This document shows positions 1 to 9,898 of a DNA stretch of 64,000 nt, in pieces. Both the position numbers and the translations under genes were made by a program. Location of the stretch: the NCBI RefSeq assembly GCF_000426645.1, contig NZ_KE384550.1, positions 146,733 to 210,732 on the forward strand. Reading direction: 5' to 3'. How positions within the stretch are numbered: the first letter of the stretch is position 1; the number at the start of each line of letters is the position of its first letter. Below the pieces are notes generated by a model. That model saw nothing but the letters and a program-made list of their open reading frames with translations. It was not told the DNA's origin and searched no databases. Origin of the DNA: Nakamurella lactea DSM 19367. Its GTDB lineage: Bacteria > Actinomycetota > Actinomycetes > Mycobacteriales > Nakamurellaceae.

Positions 1-3000
1 GTCGTTACCCCGATCGGCCTCGCCTTTCACGGTGACCGCATAGCTGACCGTCACGGTCTGTCCACCGACGAGAGCACCGGCGATGCCGAGAGTGTCGCCG
101 CTTCGCCTTACCGTCAACGCATCATCCGACACCGACGGCGCCGTGGTCAGCTCGGCGTCGTCCAGCACGTCGCCGAGCAGGTCGTTCTGATCCACCGTGA
201 CCGGTCCGGCACCGACATCGGTGAAGGTCAGCGTGTAGGTCAGGACGGTGCCGGTCACCACCGGATCCGCCGAGGCGGTGACGCTCTTGGTCGCCTTCAA
301 CTCACCGATCTTCGTGTTGGTGCAGTCCGGCAGCCGATCGTCGGCCGGCTCACAGCCCGGCCCGGTCGGCGGGGTCTGGCCCGGCGTCAGCAGGAAATTC
401 GCCGCCTGGTCGTCACCGCGTTGGCCGTCGGGTTTGACGGTGGCCTGGTAGGTGACGGTGTAGGTCTGGCCGATCGGCACCGAGCCCTGCACGGTGATGG
501 TGTCGCCATTGTGCTTGGCCTGCAACGGATCCGTGGTTGCCGGGTCCTTGCTGATCTCGGCGTCATCGGTGACCTGCGTCAGGTCGTCGACAACGTCGAC
601 CTGGCCGGCGATCTGCCCAACGCTCTTGAAGTGCAGGGTGTAGGTCAGCACCGTCCCGGCGACGACCGGATCGGCGGAGGCCTCGACGGTCTTCCACGTC
701 AGGATCTTGGCCGCCGGTACCACGACCGTTCCGCACGGATCGGCGCCGGGGGCGGTCTCGTTCTCCGGTACGCAGGCGGCGTTGGTCAGCAGTCGGTCGC
801 CGTCGCCCCTGTAGGTCACCGAGTAGGAGATGGTGGCCGAATCACCGGCAACCAGCGGCCCGGACCAGGACAGCGTGGGGTCGGTGAACCCGGTGATTCC
901 GGCCGATGCCTGCGCGTCGTCGTTCCAGCCGGCGTCGTCCAGCACCTCTGTCAGGTCGTCAGTGAAGGTGGCCGGGTGGTCGGCGGTGTAGTCGCCAGGG
1001 CCGGCATTGGTGACGGTGACCGTGTAGGTCAGCGTGTCGCCGACTGCCGGCAGTTCCGGCTGCGACGCCGTCTTGGTGATCGTCAACCGGGGCAGGTCGA
1101 ACTCGGTCTGCGCGCACGGCTCGCCCGTTGCCGGGTCGAGGCCATCGTCGTTCGGCGGATCGCAGGCCGGCGGGGTCTTCCCGTCCGGGATCTTCGGCTG
1201 CCAGGCGACGTTACGAACCTTGCCGTCTCCACCCGCCTTCAGGGTGACGGTGTAGCTCAACGTCACGGTGTCCCCGGCGGCCAACGGGCCGATGAACGAC
1301 ACCAGTGGACTCTGATACCCGACGTCACCCGGGCGGTCCGCCGCGGCGTCGTTGCGGTAGGAGGCGTCGTCCAGAACTCCGGACAGATCGTCAAGCACCA
1401 CTGCCGGGTTGTCGCCGGTGAAGTCGAAGGTGCCGGTGTTCTTCGCTGTCACCGTGTAGGTGATGGTGTCGCCCACCACCGACCCCGGACGGGCACTCGA
1501 GGTCTTCTCGATGTGTAGATCCCGGCTGCCGACACAGGTCTGCAGCTCGGCGGTGTTGTTGCCGTCGTCCGGATCCTGCTCGTTGCCGATCACCGTTGCG
1601 GCGTTGGTGAGGCAACCGGCCCCGTCCGGCGCCGTTGCGGTGACGGTGATGTCGGTGGACTCGCCGTTGGCCAGCGCACCGCCGGTGCAGGTGATGTCGC
1701 TGCCGGCGACCGTGCAGCCGGGAGTTGCCGCGATGTCGGTGTACCCGACGGGAACCGCATCGGTGACGGTGAAGCCGGTGCTGTCACCCGGACCGACGTC
1801 GGTGACTCGCAAAGTCCAGCTGATGGGTGCGCCCGGTTCGACCGTGTCCGGACCGATCTTCTCGATCTGCAGGTCGACCGGCTCGATGATCAGGGTGGTG
1901 TCACCGGGGGGTTCGAGGCCGGTTTCGGTGACGTTGTCCGGGCCGTTGGTGTAGCTGCCCGGCTCGCTGCCGGTCACCGGAATCGTGACGGTGCACGAGC
2001 TCTGGCCGGCGTTCAGGTTGCCGGTCACGCTGATCGATGCATTGCCGGCGGCGGCCGCGACCTGCCCGGACGGGCAGCTGGTCGCGGCCGCGCCGGTCGC
2101 CGAGACCGTCAGCCCGGCGGGCAGCGCGTCGGTGAACGACCACCCGTTCTTGGCGGCCAGCTCGCTGGTGTTGGTGATGGTGAAGGTGAGCGTGCTGGTG
2201 CCGCCGGGGGCGATCCTCGCCGGGCTGAACTCCTTGTCCAGCTGTGGAGTGACGTCCAGGATCTGGATGTTGTCGATGGTGTGGTCGTTGCCGCGACCGC
2301 TGCCGTTGTTGTTGATCATCCGCAGGCCCACCGAGCTGCCGGAGAACAACACGGCGCCCTGCGAGGTGTACGTCCCGACCGACACCTGTCGCGGGCCGCT
2401 GGCGCCGACGCCGGGAATGGGGAAGGTGGTGGACGCCGTGCAGGCGTTGACCTCGGGGCCGACGGCGGTATCGGCGCCCGATTGGTCGAGCAGGTAGAAC
2501 TCCAGCAACGGCGCACTGACGCTGCAGTTGACCGCCGCCACGTCGACGCTGAACGCGATGAACCTGTTGGCCGCCTGGAACGGGATGTTGTCGACGGTCT
2601 CGAACTCCACCAGACCGACGCCGGGATCAAGTGCGGTGTAAGCTGTATCGGCGTAGTTGCCGCGGGCCTCGTTCTCCGATTGTCCGGTGTACATTCCTAT
2701 GCCCCAGGCCAGCTGCTGGGATACGTTCCAGGCGTTCTGACCGCTGGCGGGAAACCCGGGAGTGAGGCAGTCGGCCACCTGGTCGGCGCCGTCCACCTCT
2801 TGATTCGCCGACGCGATCCAACCGTTGCAGCCCCGCAGCCATTCGGGATCGGCCGTGTAGGTGGCTCCGTCGGCGCCGGTGTATTGGTCCAGCCGGGAAA
2901 CCGGGTCCGGTCCCGGAACATTCTGGAAGTCCTCGGCGTACACGACTGTGGGGTCCGATGGGGTTCCGGGGTTTCCCGGGGCCGCCGAAGCCTGGGGAGC

Positions 3001-3168
3001 CATCGACGTCGAACCGGCGATGAACAGTGCCGACGCGACCAGCGCCAGCAGCGAACCGAGGGCGGCGGTACAGCGCGAGGGGCTCGGACGATGAGTTCCC
3101 CGGCGCCGCCGGGTCAGCGGGTGGCGCGCCCTTCCGGGCGCGTTGGGTCGAGCGGATTGTGCAGGCAC
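1..3168 (-). CDS. Secreted DUF11-type repeat surface protein, C-terminus beyond window
   Basis: Reading the minus strand from a GTG at 3168 gives an open frame of 1056 codons that runs off the window edge. An AGGAG lies 7 nt upstream of the GTG. The N-terminus has a long Arg-rich stretch, a hydrophobic segment at about residues 35-51 and an Ala-Ser-Ala cleavage site near residue 62, so it is probably exported. A roughly 200-residue unrecognised domain follows. Then come about six repeats with the DUF11/prealbumin-like pattern (GDTLTYTVTVTN, VLDDA, TVTVSYAVTV). Such repeats build stalk-like surface proteins. The anchor or sorting signal would lie in the missing C-terminus. No ligand can be inferred. 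Confidence 0.85.
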   Translation of the reverse strand, partial: MPAQSARPNAPGRARHPLTRRRRGTHRPSPSRCTAALGSLLALVASALFIAGSTSMAPQASAAPGNPGTPSDPTVVYAEDFQNVPGPDPVSRLDQYTGADGATYTADPEWLRGCNGWIASANQEVDGADQVADCLTPGFPASGQNAWNVSQQLAWGIGMYTGQSENEARGNYADTAYTALDPGVGLVEFETVDNIPFQAANRFIAFSVDVAAVNCSVSAPLLEFYLLDQSGADTAVGPEVNACTASTTFPIPGVGASGPRQVSVGTYTSQGAVLFSGSSVGLRMINNNGSGRGNDHTIDNIQILDVTPQLDKEFSPARIAPGGTSTLTFTITNTSELAAKNGWSFTDALPAGLTVSATGAAATSCPSGQVAAAAGNASISVTGNLNAGQSSCTVTIPVTGSEPGSYTNGPDNVTETGLEPPGDTTLIIEPVDLQIEKIGPDTVEPGAPISWTLRVTDVGPGDSTGFTVTDAVPVGYTDIAATPGCTVAGSDITCTGGALANGESTDITVTATAPDGAGCLTNAATVIGNEQDPDDGNNTAELQTCVGSRDLHIEKTSSARPGSVVGDTITYTVTAKNTGTFDFTGDNPAVVLDDLSGVLDDASYRNDAAADRPGDVGYQSPLVSFIGPLAAGDTVTLSYTVTLKAGGDGKVRNVAWQPKIPDGKTPPACDPPNDDGLDPATGEPCAQTEFDLPRLTITKTASQPELPAVGDTLTYTVTVTNAGPGDYTADHPATFTDDLTEVLDDAGWNDDAQASAGITGFTDPTLSWSGPLVAGDSATISYSVTYRGDGDRLLTNAACVPENETAPGADPCGTVVVPAAKILTWKTVEASADPVVAGTVLTYTLHFKSVGQIAGQVDVVDDLTQVTDDAEISKDPATTDPLQAKHNGDTITVQGSVPIGQTYTVTYQATVKPDGQRGDDQAANFLLTPGQTPPTGPGCEPADDRLPDCTNTKIGELKATKSVTASADPVVTGTVLTYTLTFTDVGAGPVTVDQNDLLGDVLDDAELTTAPSVSDDALTVRRSGDTLGIAGALVGGQTVTVSYAVTVKGEADRGND

Positions 3169-3682
3169 GGGGTAGCTCCTGATCTCGGTGGACCCATCCG
3201 AATGGTCGGAATGCCCGACGATCCTTCGGTCAGGTGGGGTTGGAACGCGCCCTTTCATATCGAAGCCGGGGCCCTCGGGACAGGGCGACGGGGCGTCCTC
3301 ACCCGTCGACTGTCCGCTGCCGTCGGCGCCCCCATGAAGGCCCGAGATGGCTGGCGATTGCGGCGTTTTCCGTGTTCGACCCGTGCTCGGCCGCGGCTCG
3401 GATGCCTGCCGACCGGCATGGTTCGCCCGGGTGAGGCCGGCGAAGTTCACCCGCTCGATCACCCGCAGCGGGGTGATCCCGACGGCCGTTCATTCCGATG
3501 AGGACTCGACCGTTCGACGGATCGGTGCAACCCGATCGCCGCCGGGCGACTCACGCAACGGTGATCACGCCGGTAGTCGTTGGGCCCATCCGGTGGCCAA
3601 GGCGTGGCCAGGGTGACGCAGACGCCCGAACCGGGGTGATTTTCTGCAGTCTCCGGGCACGAGCGCGGCGGTCGGTGCTGCC
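3169..3682. other. Divergent intergenic region, 514 bp
   Basis: This is the gap between the DUF11-repeat gene (minus) and the LAL regulator (plus). I see no convincing coding region in it; long plus-strand frames that enter it are antisense continuations of the repeat gene. It should hold both divergent promoters. The only distinct structure I see is the inverted repeat at 3457-3478. Confidence 0.6.
3457..3478. repeat. Perfect 8-bp inverted repeat
   Basis: GATCACCC and GGGTGATC are separated by 6 nt (GCAGCG). The repeat lies in the divergent gap about 200 bp upstream of the LAL regulator, so it could be an operator or a small hairpin. No function is shown. Confidence 0.5.
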
Positions 3683-6331
3683 GTGGGTCAGCATTCAGAC
3701 ATTCATCCGACGGACTTCAAGGAACCTCGTCCAGTGCCTTGCCCCACCGTGCCGCGTCCCCGCCGGCCCGATCCGACCATCCAGCGACCGCGCTTGCTCA
3801 CCATGCTCGACAGTGCCGCCTCGCTCATCGTGCTGCGGGCACCGACCGGCTTCGGCAAGACCACCCTCGTCTCCGACTGGCTGGGCTGCGCGGCCGGCGG
3901 CCCCTGGCCGGGTCGCCCGGGGTCGGAGCGAACGGCATGGTTGCGGGTGCCGATGGGCGGCGGCGATCCGGAGACGTTCTGGGCCAAGCTGATTCACGCA
4001 CTCGGGCAGGCCGACGGATCCCCCGGCGATCCGGCCGCGCGGGCGCCAGGTCCATGGCGCAGCGCGCGCGGAATCGCCGAGCACCTACTGGCCGCGGCCG
4101 GACCACTGTTGCTCGTGGTGGACAGTTTCGAGAACGTCACTGATCACGGGATCGATGTCGAGTTGGTCGAAACCATCGGTGCCACCCCAGGTCTGCGAGT
4201 GCTGGTCTGCCTGCGCGGCCGACAGCACTTCCCGGCCGAACTGACCGGCCGGCTGCCCACCACCGAGATCACCGCCAAACACCTGCGGTTCACCGAGGAC
4301 GAGACTGCCGCCCTGGTCGGAGCCGCTGGCCTGCGGCCGGGCGCCTTCCATAGTGACGTGCTGCATGCCGACACCGGCGGCTGGCCGGAACTCACCCGGC
4401 TGGTGGTGAGCCGGCTGGCCGATGCGCCACCCGATCCCGGTTACCTGGCACGGCTCACCGTCGATACCGCAGTCGGATATCTGCGCCGGCGGCTGGCCCC
4501 GATCGTCACTCACCGGCCGACTCTCGACTTCCCGTTGTTGACCTCGCTACCGGCGGAGTTCACCGTCGGGTTGGCCGATGCGATCACCGGGGTCGACGCC
4601 ACCGCGATGGTGAGCCGGCTCGAGTCCGAGGGTCTGCTGATGGCGACCGAACGTTCGGGCGAAGTCATGTATCGATGGCCGGGGGCCGCCCGCCGGGCGC
4701 TCCGGGCAGAACTGACGGTGCGTTACCCGGACCGGCTTCCTGAACTGCACCGGCGGGTGGCGCTCTGGTGCTTCGAGCACGGACAACCCGCGACCGCCCT
4801 GCATCATTGCCTGCAGGCCCGGGACTGGCCGCTGGCGGTCGCGGTGATGGAAAGGCACTGGTGGACGCTGCAACTCACCGAGCGAGACGCACTGGTCCGC
4901 GCCTTCACCACGGCGCCGTGGGAATCGCTCGCCGGCAGTCAACGGGTGGTCGCGCTGCGGGAACTGGTACTGCCGGTGCCCGAGTCCAGGTTGCTGACCG
5001 ACGCCACCCTCCCCGCCTCGCCGGGCCAGCTGACCCAGCTCGGGATCACCGCCAAGGCTGCCGACATCATCGACAACGGAATGCTGACGTCCATGGTGCT
5101 GCGTCAGCGCGGCCAGTTCGCCCGCGCCGCAACCTTTGTCCGCCGCCTGCTGACCGTCGCCGCAACGGCCCGGTCGGTTCAGCCGGCGGCGGCCGCGCGG
5201 TACTTTCCGACCGTCAACCTGGTGGCCGGACTCAGCCTGCTGCTCACCGGAGCATTCGGCGATGCCCAACACCTGCTGTCCACCGCCTACCGGGCCGGAT
5301 CCGACCGTCGGGAGGTACCGGCGGCCGCCGGGCTGCTCGCGCTCGATCACGCTGTGCTGGGCGAGATCCCGGCCGCCGAGTACTGGCTGACCAGATTCGA
5401 TCGTGCTGCGGTCGAGCGAACCATCGACACCGGCGAGATCCGCGCCATTGCGGCCTCGGCGCGTCTGTTGGTGGCACTGGACGCCTTCGACCTCCAGACG
5501 GCGAAGACGGTCGCACACGAATTGCCGCCGACGTTGCCCGACAGCGACCTGTGGGCGTTCGTGCTCTATGCCCATGCGCAATATGCTCTGCACTTCGGTG
5601 ATCCCCTCGGCATGCTCGATCGGCTGCAGCGCGAGCAGCTGACCCGGCGCCACCTGCTCGGTCCGGAAGCGGTTGCCACGCCACTGCTGGCCGCGGCCGA
5701 GATGGCGCTGTTGCTGTCAGCCGGACGGGGGAGCCAGGCACATCGGATGCTGCAGAACCACGGGCCGCATTCGCTGCTACAGGTGCCGGCCGCGAGGTTG
5801 GCGCTGTTGTCCGGCGACCTGGTCGAGGCGCAGCGACTGGCCACCGACCTCAGTTGGGAGCAGGGAGCAACCACCCGGGATCGTCTGGAGATGCTGACCA
5901 TCCGGGCCGCGACTCAGGCGGCATCCGGCGATCGACCATCCGCGCGAGACACCCTGCGACGCGCCGGCGAGCTGGGCGCGGGGAACGGGCTGCTGCGCCC
6001 GTTCGCCACCGTACCGCTGGCCGATCTGGTCGACCAGCAGTCGCCGGCCGGCGTGCTCGAGCTGCTGCGGATCGCACGTGAACACCGCCCGCCGTACCCG
6101 TCTTCGGTGGACCTCGTTCGGTTGTCTTCGCGGGAACACGTTGTTCTGCAGCAACTGTCCGTCGGGCTGACGCTGGAACAGACGGCCGAGGAGCTGGTGG
6201 TCTCGCACAACACGGTCAAGACCCACGTTCGCAACATCTATCGAAAACTCGGCACCGGCAGACGGGAGGATGCTATCGGCCGCGCCCGTGAACTCGGTCT
6301 GGTCGAGACGAGGAGGCCGCCACGGCGGTAA
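3683..6331 (+). CDS. LAL/MalT-type LuxR-family transcriptional regulator
   Basis: This 882-residue protein has the LAL architecture: an N-terminal P-loop ATPase (Walker A APTGFGKTT at about residues 53-61; a Walker B-like LLLVVDSFEN near 145), a long alpha-helical middle that looks TPR-like, and a C-terminal LuxR helix-turn-helix in the last 70 residues (LSSREHVVLQQL...SHNTVKTHVRNIYRKL). LAL proteins are ligand- and ATP-dependent activators. The GTG at 3683 is the longest start; an ATG at 3803 would cut into the sequence just before the P-loop, so the early start is preferred, although no strong ribosome binding site is visible. The target is unknown. The type III PKS cluster next door is one candidate. 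Confidence 0.85.
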   Translation: MGQHSDIHPTDFKEPRPVPCPTVPRPRRPDPTIQRPRLLTMLDSAASLIVLRAPTGFGKTTLVSDWLGCAAGGPWPGRPGSERTAWLRVPMGGGDPETFWAKLIHALGQADGSPGDPAARAPGPWRSARGIAEHLLAAAGPLLLVVDSFENVTDHGIDVELVETIGATPGLRVLVCLRGRQHFPAELTGRLPTTEITAKHLRFTEDETAALVGAAGLRPGAFHSDVLHADTGGWPELTRLVVSRLADAPPDPGYLARLTVDTAVGYLRRRLAPIVTHRPTLDFPLLTSLPAEFTVGLADAITGVDATAMVSRLESEGLLMATERSGEVMYRWPGAARRALRAELTVRYPDRLPELHRRVALWCFEHGQPATALHHCLQARDWPLAVAVMERHWWTLQLTERDALVRAFTTAPWESLAGSQRVVALRELVLPVPESRLLTDATLPASPGQLTQLGITAKAADIIDNGMLTSMVLRQRGQFARAATFVRRLLTVAATARSVQPAAAARYFPTVNLVAGLSLLLTGAFGDAQHLLSTAYRAGSDRREVPAAAGLLALDHAVLGEIPAAEYWLTRFDRAAVERTIDTGEIRAIAASARLLVALDAFDLQTAKTVAHELPPTLPDSDLWAFVLYAHAQYALHFGDPLGMLDRLQREQLTRRHLLGPEAVATPLLAAAEMALLLSAGRGSQAHRMLQNHGPHSLLQVPAARLALLSGDLVEAQRLATDLSWEQGATTRDRLEMLTIRAATQAASGDRPSARDTLRRAGELGAGNGLLRPFATVPLADLVDQQSPAGVLELLRIAREHRPPYPSSVDLVRLSSREHVVLQQLSVGLTLEQTAEELVVSHNTVKTHVRNIYRKLGTGRREDAIGRARELGLVETRRPPRR

Positions 6332-6374
6332 CCGCCATTCATGATCCGCGGTGCGCAGCTACCTGCAGAGGAGC

Positions 6375-7211
6375 TCAGCTGCCGGTCGTCATTCCGGTGC
6401 CCGAGACGGCGAACAGCACCACATCGATCGCGGCTCCGACGATCAGCGCCTTGAACAGCCATCTGCCAGCCGGACCACGGCGCTGCAGCACGGCCACTCC
6501 GGCGGCGCCGGCCACCATCGCACCGAACGCGATCCATCGCCACGGCGGCACCGGCCCGACCGGGCCGAACAGCAGCGCGGCCGCCGCCCCGAGCACCAGC
6601 AGCACCGCGCAGCCGGTCGACGGACCTGGGCCGAGACGGTGTGGCAGACCACGGATCCCGTTCGCTGCATCCTGTTCCAGATCCGGCAGCACGTTCAACA
6701 GGTGCGCACCCACGCCGAGCATCGACCCGGCGGCCACCGCCCACCAGGCCGGCAACGGCGCGGTCGGCAGGGCCAGCGTCGCGACCGCCGGCAGTGCGCC
6801 GAAGGCGATCGCGTACGGCAGGAACGACAGCACCGTCGACCGCAGGCCCAGGTTGTACGCCCAGCCGCACGCCACGATCGACAGCGCCGCACCCCCTGCC
6901 CAGCCGCCGAGCGCCAGCGCGAACGCCACCGCCAGCAGCACGGCGATGCCGGTGGCGAGCGTGGCCGTCCGCCGATCGATGCTGCCGACCGCCAGCGGCT
7001 TGTCCGTCCTGCCGCTGCGCCGGTCGCGCTCGGCGTCCAGCACATCGTTGCTCCAGCCGATCGACAACTGCCCGGTGAGGATCGCGGCGACCAGCACCAG
7101 CAGCCGGCCGGCCGACAGGCCGACGGCACCGCCCAGCGCCCCGCCGACCACGGTGACGGCGAGGGTCGGCAGCGGATGGCAGGCCATCAGCAACGCTCGG
7201 ACCCGGGACAT
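6375..7211 (-). CDS. UbiA-family prenyltransferase
   Basis: This 278-residue, strongly hydrophobic membrane protein has the two Asp-rich motifs of UbiA prenyltransferases: NDVLDAERD at residues 55-63, followed by the family-typical GRTDKPL, and DLEQDAANG near residue 176. UbiA enzymes attach polyprenyl chains to aromatic acceptors. It is divergent from the type III PKS with a gap of only 51 bp, so the two promoters are shared or adjacent. The most economical role is prenylation of the PKS-derived resorcinol or quinone; a role in haem or menaquinone synthesis cannot be excluded from sequence. It is convergent with the LAL regulator. Confidence 0.85.
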   Translation of the reverse strand: MSRVRALLMACHPLPTLAVTVVGGALGGAVGLSAGRLLVLVAAILTGQLSIGWSNDVLDAERDRRSGRTDKPLAVGSIDRRTATLATGIAVLLAVAFALALGGWAGGAALSIVACGWAYNLGLRSTVLSFLPYAIAFGALPAVATLALPTAPLPAWWAVAAGSMLGVGAHLLNVLPDLEQDAANGIRGLPHRLGPGPSTGCAVLLVLGAAAALLFGPVGPVPPWRWIAFGAMVAGAAGVAVLQRRGPAGRWLFKALIVGAAIDVVLFAVSGTGMTTGS

Positions 7212-7262
7212 CCTCCGATGTTAGGGACACCGGCGGCGGGCCGACGCGGATACGGTGGGGTG

Positions 7263-8330
7263 ATGACCACCCTGGCGGCGGTGCACGGCGTGGTCCCGGA
7301 GTACCGATACCCGCAGGCCGAGCTCACCGAGGCGTTCGCCGAGCTGTGCCTGCCGGACGGCGACCAGCGTCCGTTGCTGCGGCGCCTGCACCGCAACGCC
7401 GAGGTCGACTTCCGGCACCTGGCGCTGCCGATCGAGCGGTACCGCGAGCTCACCGACTTCGGGATGACGAACGACGCCTATCTGCAGGCAGCGGTCGAAC
7501 TCGGCGCCCGGGCGGTGCAGGGCGCGTTGCAGGAGGCGGGCCTGACCGCGGCCGACGTCGACCTGGTCATCTCGACCACCATCACCGGGATCGCGGTCCC
7601 GTCGCTGGAGGCCAGGATCGCCGGCCGGATCGGGCTGCGGCCCGACGTGATCCGGATGCCGCTGTTCGGCCTGGGTTGTGTGGCCGGCGCGGCCGGCATC
7701 GCCCGGCTGCACGACCACCTGCTCGGTCATCCGGATCAGGTCGGGGTGCTGTTGTCGGTGGAACTGTGTTCGCTGACCATCCAGCGCGGCGACCGGTCGA
7801 TGGCGAACCTGGTGGCCAGCGGTCTGTTCGGTGACGGTGGCGCCGCGGTGGTCGGCGTCGGCAGCAACCGCGCCGCCGGTTCCCCGGCCCGGACCGGGCC
7901 ACGGGTGCTGGCCGCCCGCAGCCAGCTGTTCCCGGACACCGCGCGGACGATGGGCTGGGACGTGACAGCCGGCGGCCTGAAGATCGTGCTGGACGCGGCC
8001 GTTCCGGAGCTGGTCGAGCGATACGTCGGCCCGGGAATGCGGGCGTTCCTGACCGACAACGGGCTGTCCGTCGACCGGATCGACCACTGGGTCTCCCACC
8101 CCGGCGGTCCCAGGGTGATCGACGCGATGTCCACCGCCCTCGGGCTGCCCGACGATGCGATGAAACTGACCCGGACGTCGCTGGCCCAGGTCGGGAACCT
8201 GTCGTCAGCCTCGGTACTACACGTGCTGGCCGACACGCAGCGGGAGCGCCAGCCGGCGCCGGGCAGCTACGGCGTGCTGACGGCGCTCGGGCCCGGATTC
8301 TGCTCCGAGTTCGTACTGTTGCGCTGGTGA
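7263..8330 (+). CDS. Type III polyketide synthase
   Basis: This 355-residue protein belongs to the chalcone/stilbene synthase family. The catalytic triad is intact: Cys139 (FGLGCVAGA), His279 (SHPGG) and Asn312 (GNLSSAS). The spacing of 140 and 33 residues matches the family. Type III PKSs condense malonyl-CoA units on acyl-CoA starters; bacterial members commonly make alkylresorcinols or alkylpyrones. It starts a tight operon, with 4 nt to the methyltransferase, whose order (PKS, ICMT-like methyltransferase, FAD hydroxylase) is that of the Streptomyces srsABC phenolic-lipid operon. The starter is not predictable here, but a long fatty acyl-CoA is likely. Confidence 0.92.
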   Translation: MTTLAAVHGVVPEYRYPQAELTEAFAELCLPDGDQRPLLRRLHRNAEVDFRHLALPIERYRELTDFGMTNDAYLQAAVELGARAVQGALQEAGLTAADVDLVISTTITGIAVPSLEARIAGRIGLRPDVIRMPLFGLGCVAGAAGIARLHDHLLGHPDQVGVLLSVELCSLTIQRGDRSMANLVASGLFGDGGAAVVGVGSNRAAGSPARTGPRVLAARSQLFPDTARTMGWDVTAGGLKIVLDAAVPELVERYVGPGMRAFLTDNGLSVDRIDHWVSHPGGPRVIDAMSTALGLPDDAMKLTRTSLAQVGNLSSASVLHVLADTQRERQPAPGSYGVLTALGPGFCSEFVLLRW

Positions 8331-8334
8331 ACCG

Positions 8335-8847
8335 GTGATCGGCTATCTGATCCTGCTACTGGCGGTGGCCGCCGAGCGAGTGCTCGAGCTGATCGTCAGC
8401 CGGCGCAACCTGCGGTGGAGCATCGAGCGCGGCGGTACCGAGGTCGGTGCGGGTCACTACCCGGCGATGGTCACCCTGCACACCGGGCTGCTGATCGGTT
8501 GTGCGGCCGAGGTGCTGCTGGCCGACCGGCCGTTCCTGCCGGCGCTCGGGTGGCCCTGCCTCGGCCTGGTGCTGGCCAGCCAGGCCCTGCGCTGGTGGTG
8601 CATCGGCACCCTCGGCCGGCAGTGGAACACCCGGATCGTGGTAGTTGCCGGGCTCGGCCTGGTGCGGACCGGACCGTACCGCCTGCTGCGTCATCCGAAC
8701 TACGTCGCGGTGGTCGTGGAGGGTGCGGCCCTGCCGCTGGTGCACACCGCCTGGCTGACGGCGGCGATCTTCACGGTGGTGAACGCGGTGTTGTTGCGGA
8801 CCCGGATTCGCGCCGAGAACGCTGCGCTGGCAACGGTTCCGACGTGA
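8335..8847 (+). CDS. Isoprenylcysteine carboxyl methyltransferase-like (ICMT/SrsB-type) membrane methyltransferase
   Basis: The 170-residue protein has several membrane segments and the C-terminal ICMT motif RTGPYRLLRHPN at residues 111-122 that binds S-adenosylmethionine. In phenolic-lipid operons this family O-methylates alkylresorcinols. It begins 4 nt after the PKS stop and its own stop overlaps the start of the FAD enzyme, so it is translationally coupled to both. Confidence 0.87.
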   Translation: MIGYLILLLAVAAERVLELIVSRRNLRWSIERGGTEVGAGHYPAMVTLHTGLLIGCAAEVLLADRPFLPALGWPCLGLVLASQALRWWCIGTLGRQWNTRIVVVAGLGLVRTGPYRLLRHPNYVAVVVEGAALPLVHTAWLTAAIFTVVNAVLLRTRIRAENAALATVPT

Positions 8848-9872
8848 TCGATCTGACGGTCGCCGGCGGCGGGCCGGCCGGCCTGTTCACCGCATTGTTC
8901 GCCCGCGCCGCCGGGCTGACCGTCCGGGTGGTTGAACCGCGACGCTCGCCCATCGACAAGGCCTGCGGCGAGGGCCTGATGCCCGGTGCGGTCGAGCTGC
9001 TGGCCGGGTTCGGGTTGCGGGCCGGCGTCGAGCTACCCGGCGCGGCCTTCGTCGGGATCCGCTATCTGGACGACCGATATCTCGCCGAGGCCCGCTTCGG
9101 CTCCGGCACCGGCTGGGGAATGCGGCGGGACCTGTTGCAGGGAGCGCTGTTCCGGCGTGCCGAGGCGGCCGGCGTCGAGTTCGTCGAGGGATCCGTCGGT
9201 GACATCCAGCAGGACGGCGAGCGGGTCAGGGCCGGCGCTCTCACCTCCCGCTACCTGGTGGCCGCCGACGGCCTGCACTCGCGGATCCGACACGCACTGG
9301 GGCTGCAGCTGCCGGACCGCTCGGCGCCCCGCTGGGGACTACGCCGTCATCTGCAGATCACGCCGTGGACCGATCACGTCGAGGTCCGGTGGGCCGCCGC
9401 CGCCGAGGCCTATCTGACGCCGCTGGGACCCGACCTGCTGTCGGTGGCGTTGCTGACCGATCGACGGGGCTCGTTCGACGAGCAGCTGACCGCCTTCCCG
9501 GAGCTGGCCGAAAGGTTGAAAGGCGTTGCCGGCGATCAGGTCCGCGGCGCGGGACCGTTGCGACAAAGAGTCGGCAGCCGGGTCGCCGGCCGGGTACTGC
9601 TGGTCGGCGATGCCGCCGGTTACGTCGACGCGCTGACCGGGGAGGGCATCGACATCGCCGCCCGCAGCGCCCGGGAACTCATCCGCTGCCTGACCGCCGA
9701 CCGACCGGCCGACTACGAACGTGCCTGGCGAGGCGTCACCCGTCGCTACCGCTACCTGACCGGCGCGCTGCTGGCCGGCCGGCGCCGCGAACCGGTGCGT
9801 CGTCGGCTGGTCGGCGCGGCGGCCCGTCATCCCCGGTTGTTCCGGGCGACGGTCCACCAGCTCACCCGCTGA
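8844..9872 (+). CDS. FAD-dependent hydroxylase/reductase (SrsC or geranylgeranyl-reductase-like)
   Basis: This 342-residue protein starts with a dinucleotide-binding motif (VAGGGPAGL at about residues 6-14). It has a second FAD-binding motif, GRVLLVGDAAGYVDALTGEGI, around residues 250-270. In srs-type operons the equivalent enzyme hydroxylates the resorcinol ring to a hydroquinone that oxidises to a quinone. Geranylgeranyl-reductase-like activity on the prenyl chain is an alternative, because PKACGEG-like residues (DKACGEGLMP) also occur in that family. The GTG start overlaps the upstream stop codon. Confidence 0.85.
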   Translation: MIDLTVAGGGPAGLFTALFARAAGLTVRVVEPRRSPIDKACGEGLMPGAVELLAGFGLRAGVELPGAAFVGIRYLDDRYLAEARFGSGTGWGMRRDLLQGALFRRAEAAGVEFVEGSVGDIQQDGERVRAGALTSRYLVAADGLHSRIRHALGLQLPDRSAPRWGLRRHLQITPWTDHVEVRWAAAAEAYLTPLGPDLLSVALLTDRRGSFDEQLTAFPELAERLKGVAGDQVRGAGPLRQRVGSRVAGRVLLVGDAAGYVDALTGEGIDIAARSARELIRCLTADRPADYERAWRGVTRRYRYLTGALLAGRRREPVRRRLVGAAARHPRLFRATVHQLTR

Positions 9873-9898
9873 TCGTCGGCCTCGGCGGGTCCGCCCGG

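Noticed and set aside
421-1518. Long plus-strand open frame of 365 codons
   Set aside because: It is antisense to the DUF11-repeat gene, whose minus-strand frame has a signal peptide, ribosome binding site and clear repeats. The plus frame has no recognisable domain.
2281-3501. Long plus-strand open frame of 406 codons
   Set aside because: It is antisense to the N-terminal half of the same secreted protein and to the intergenic gap, with low-complexity Arg/Gly composition.
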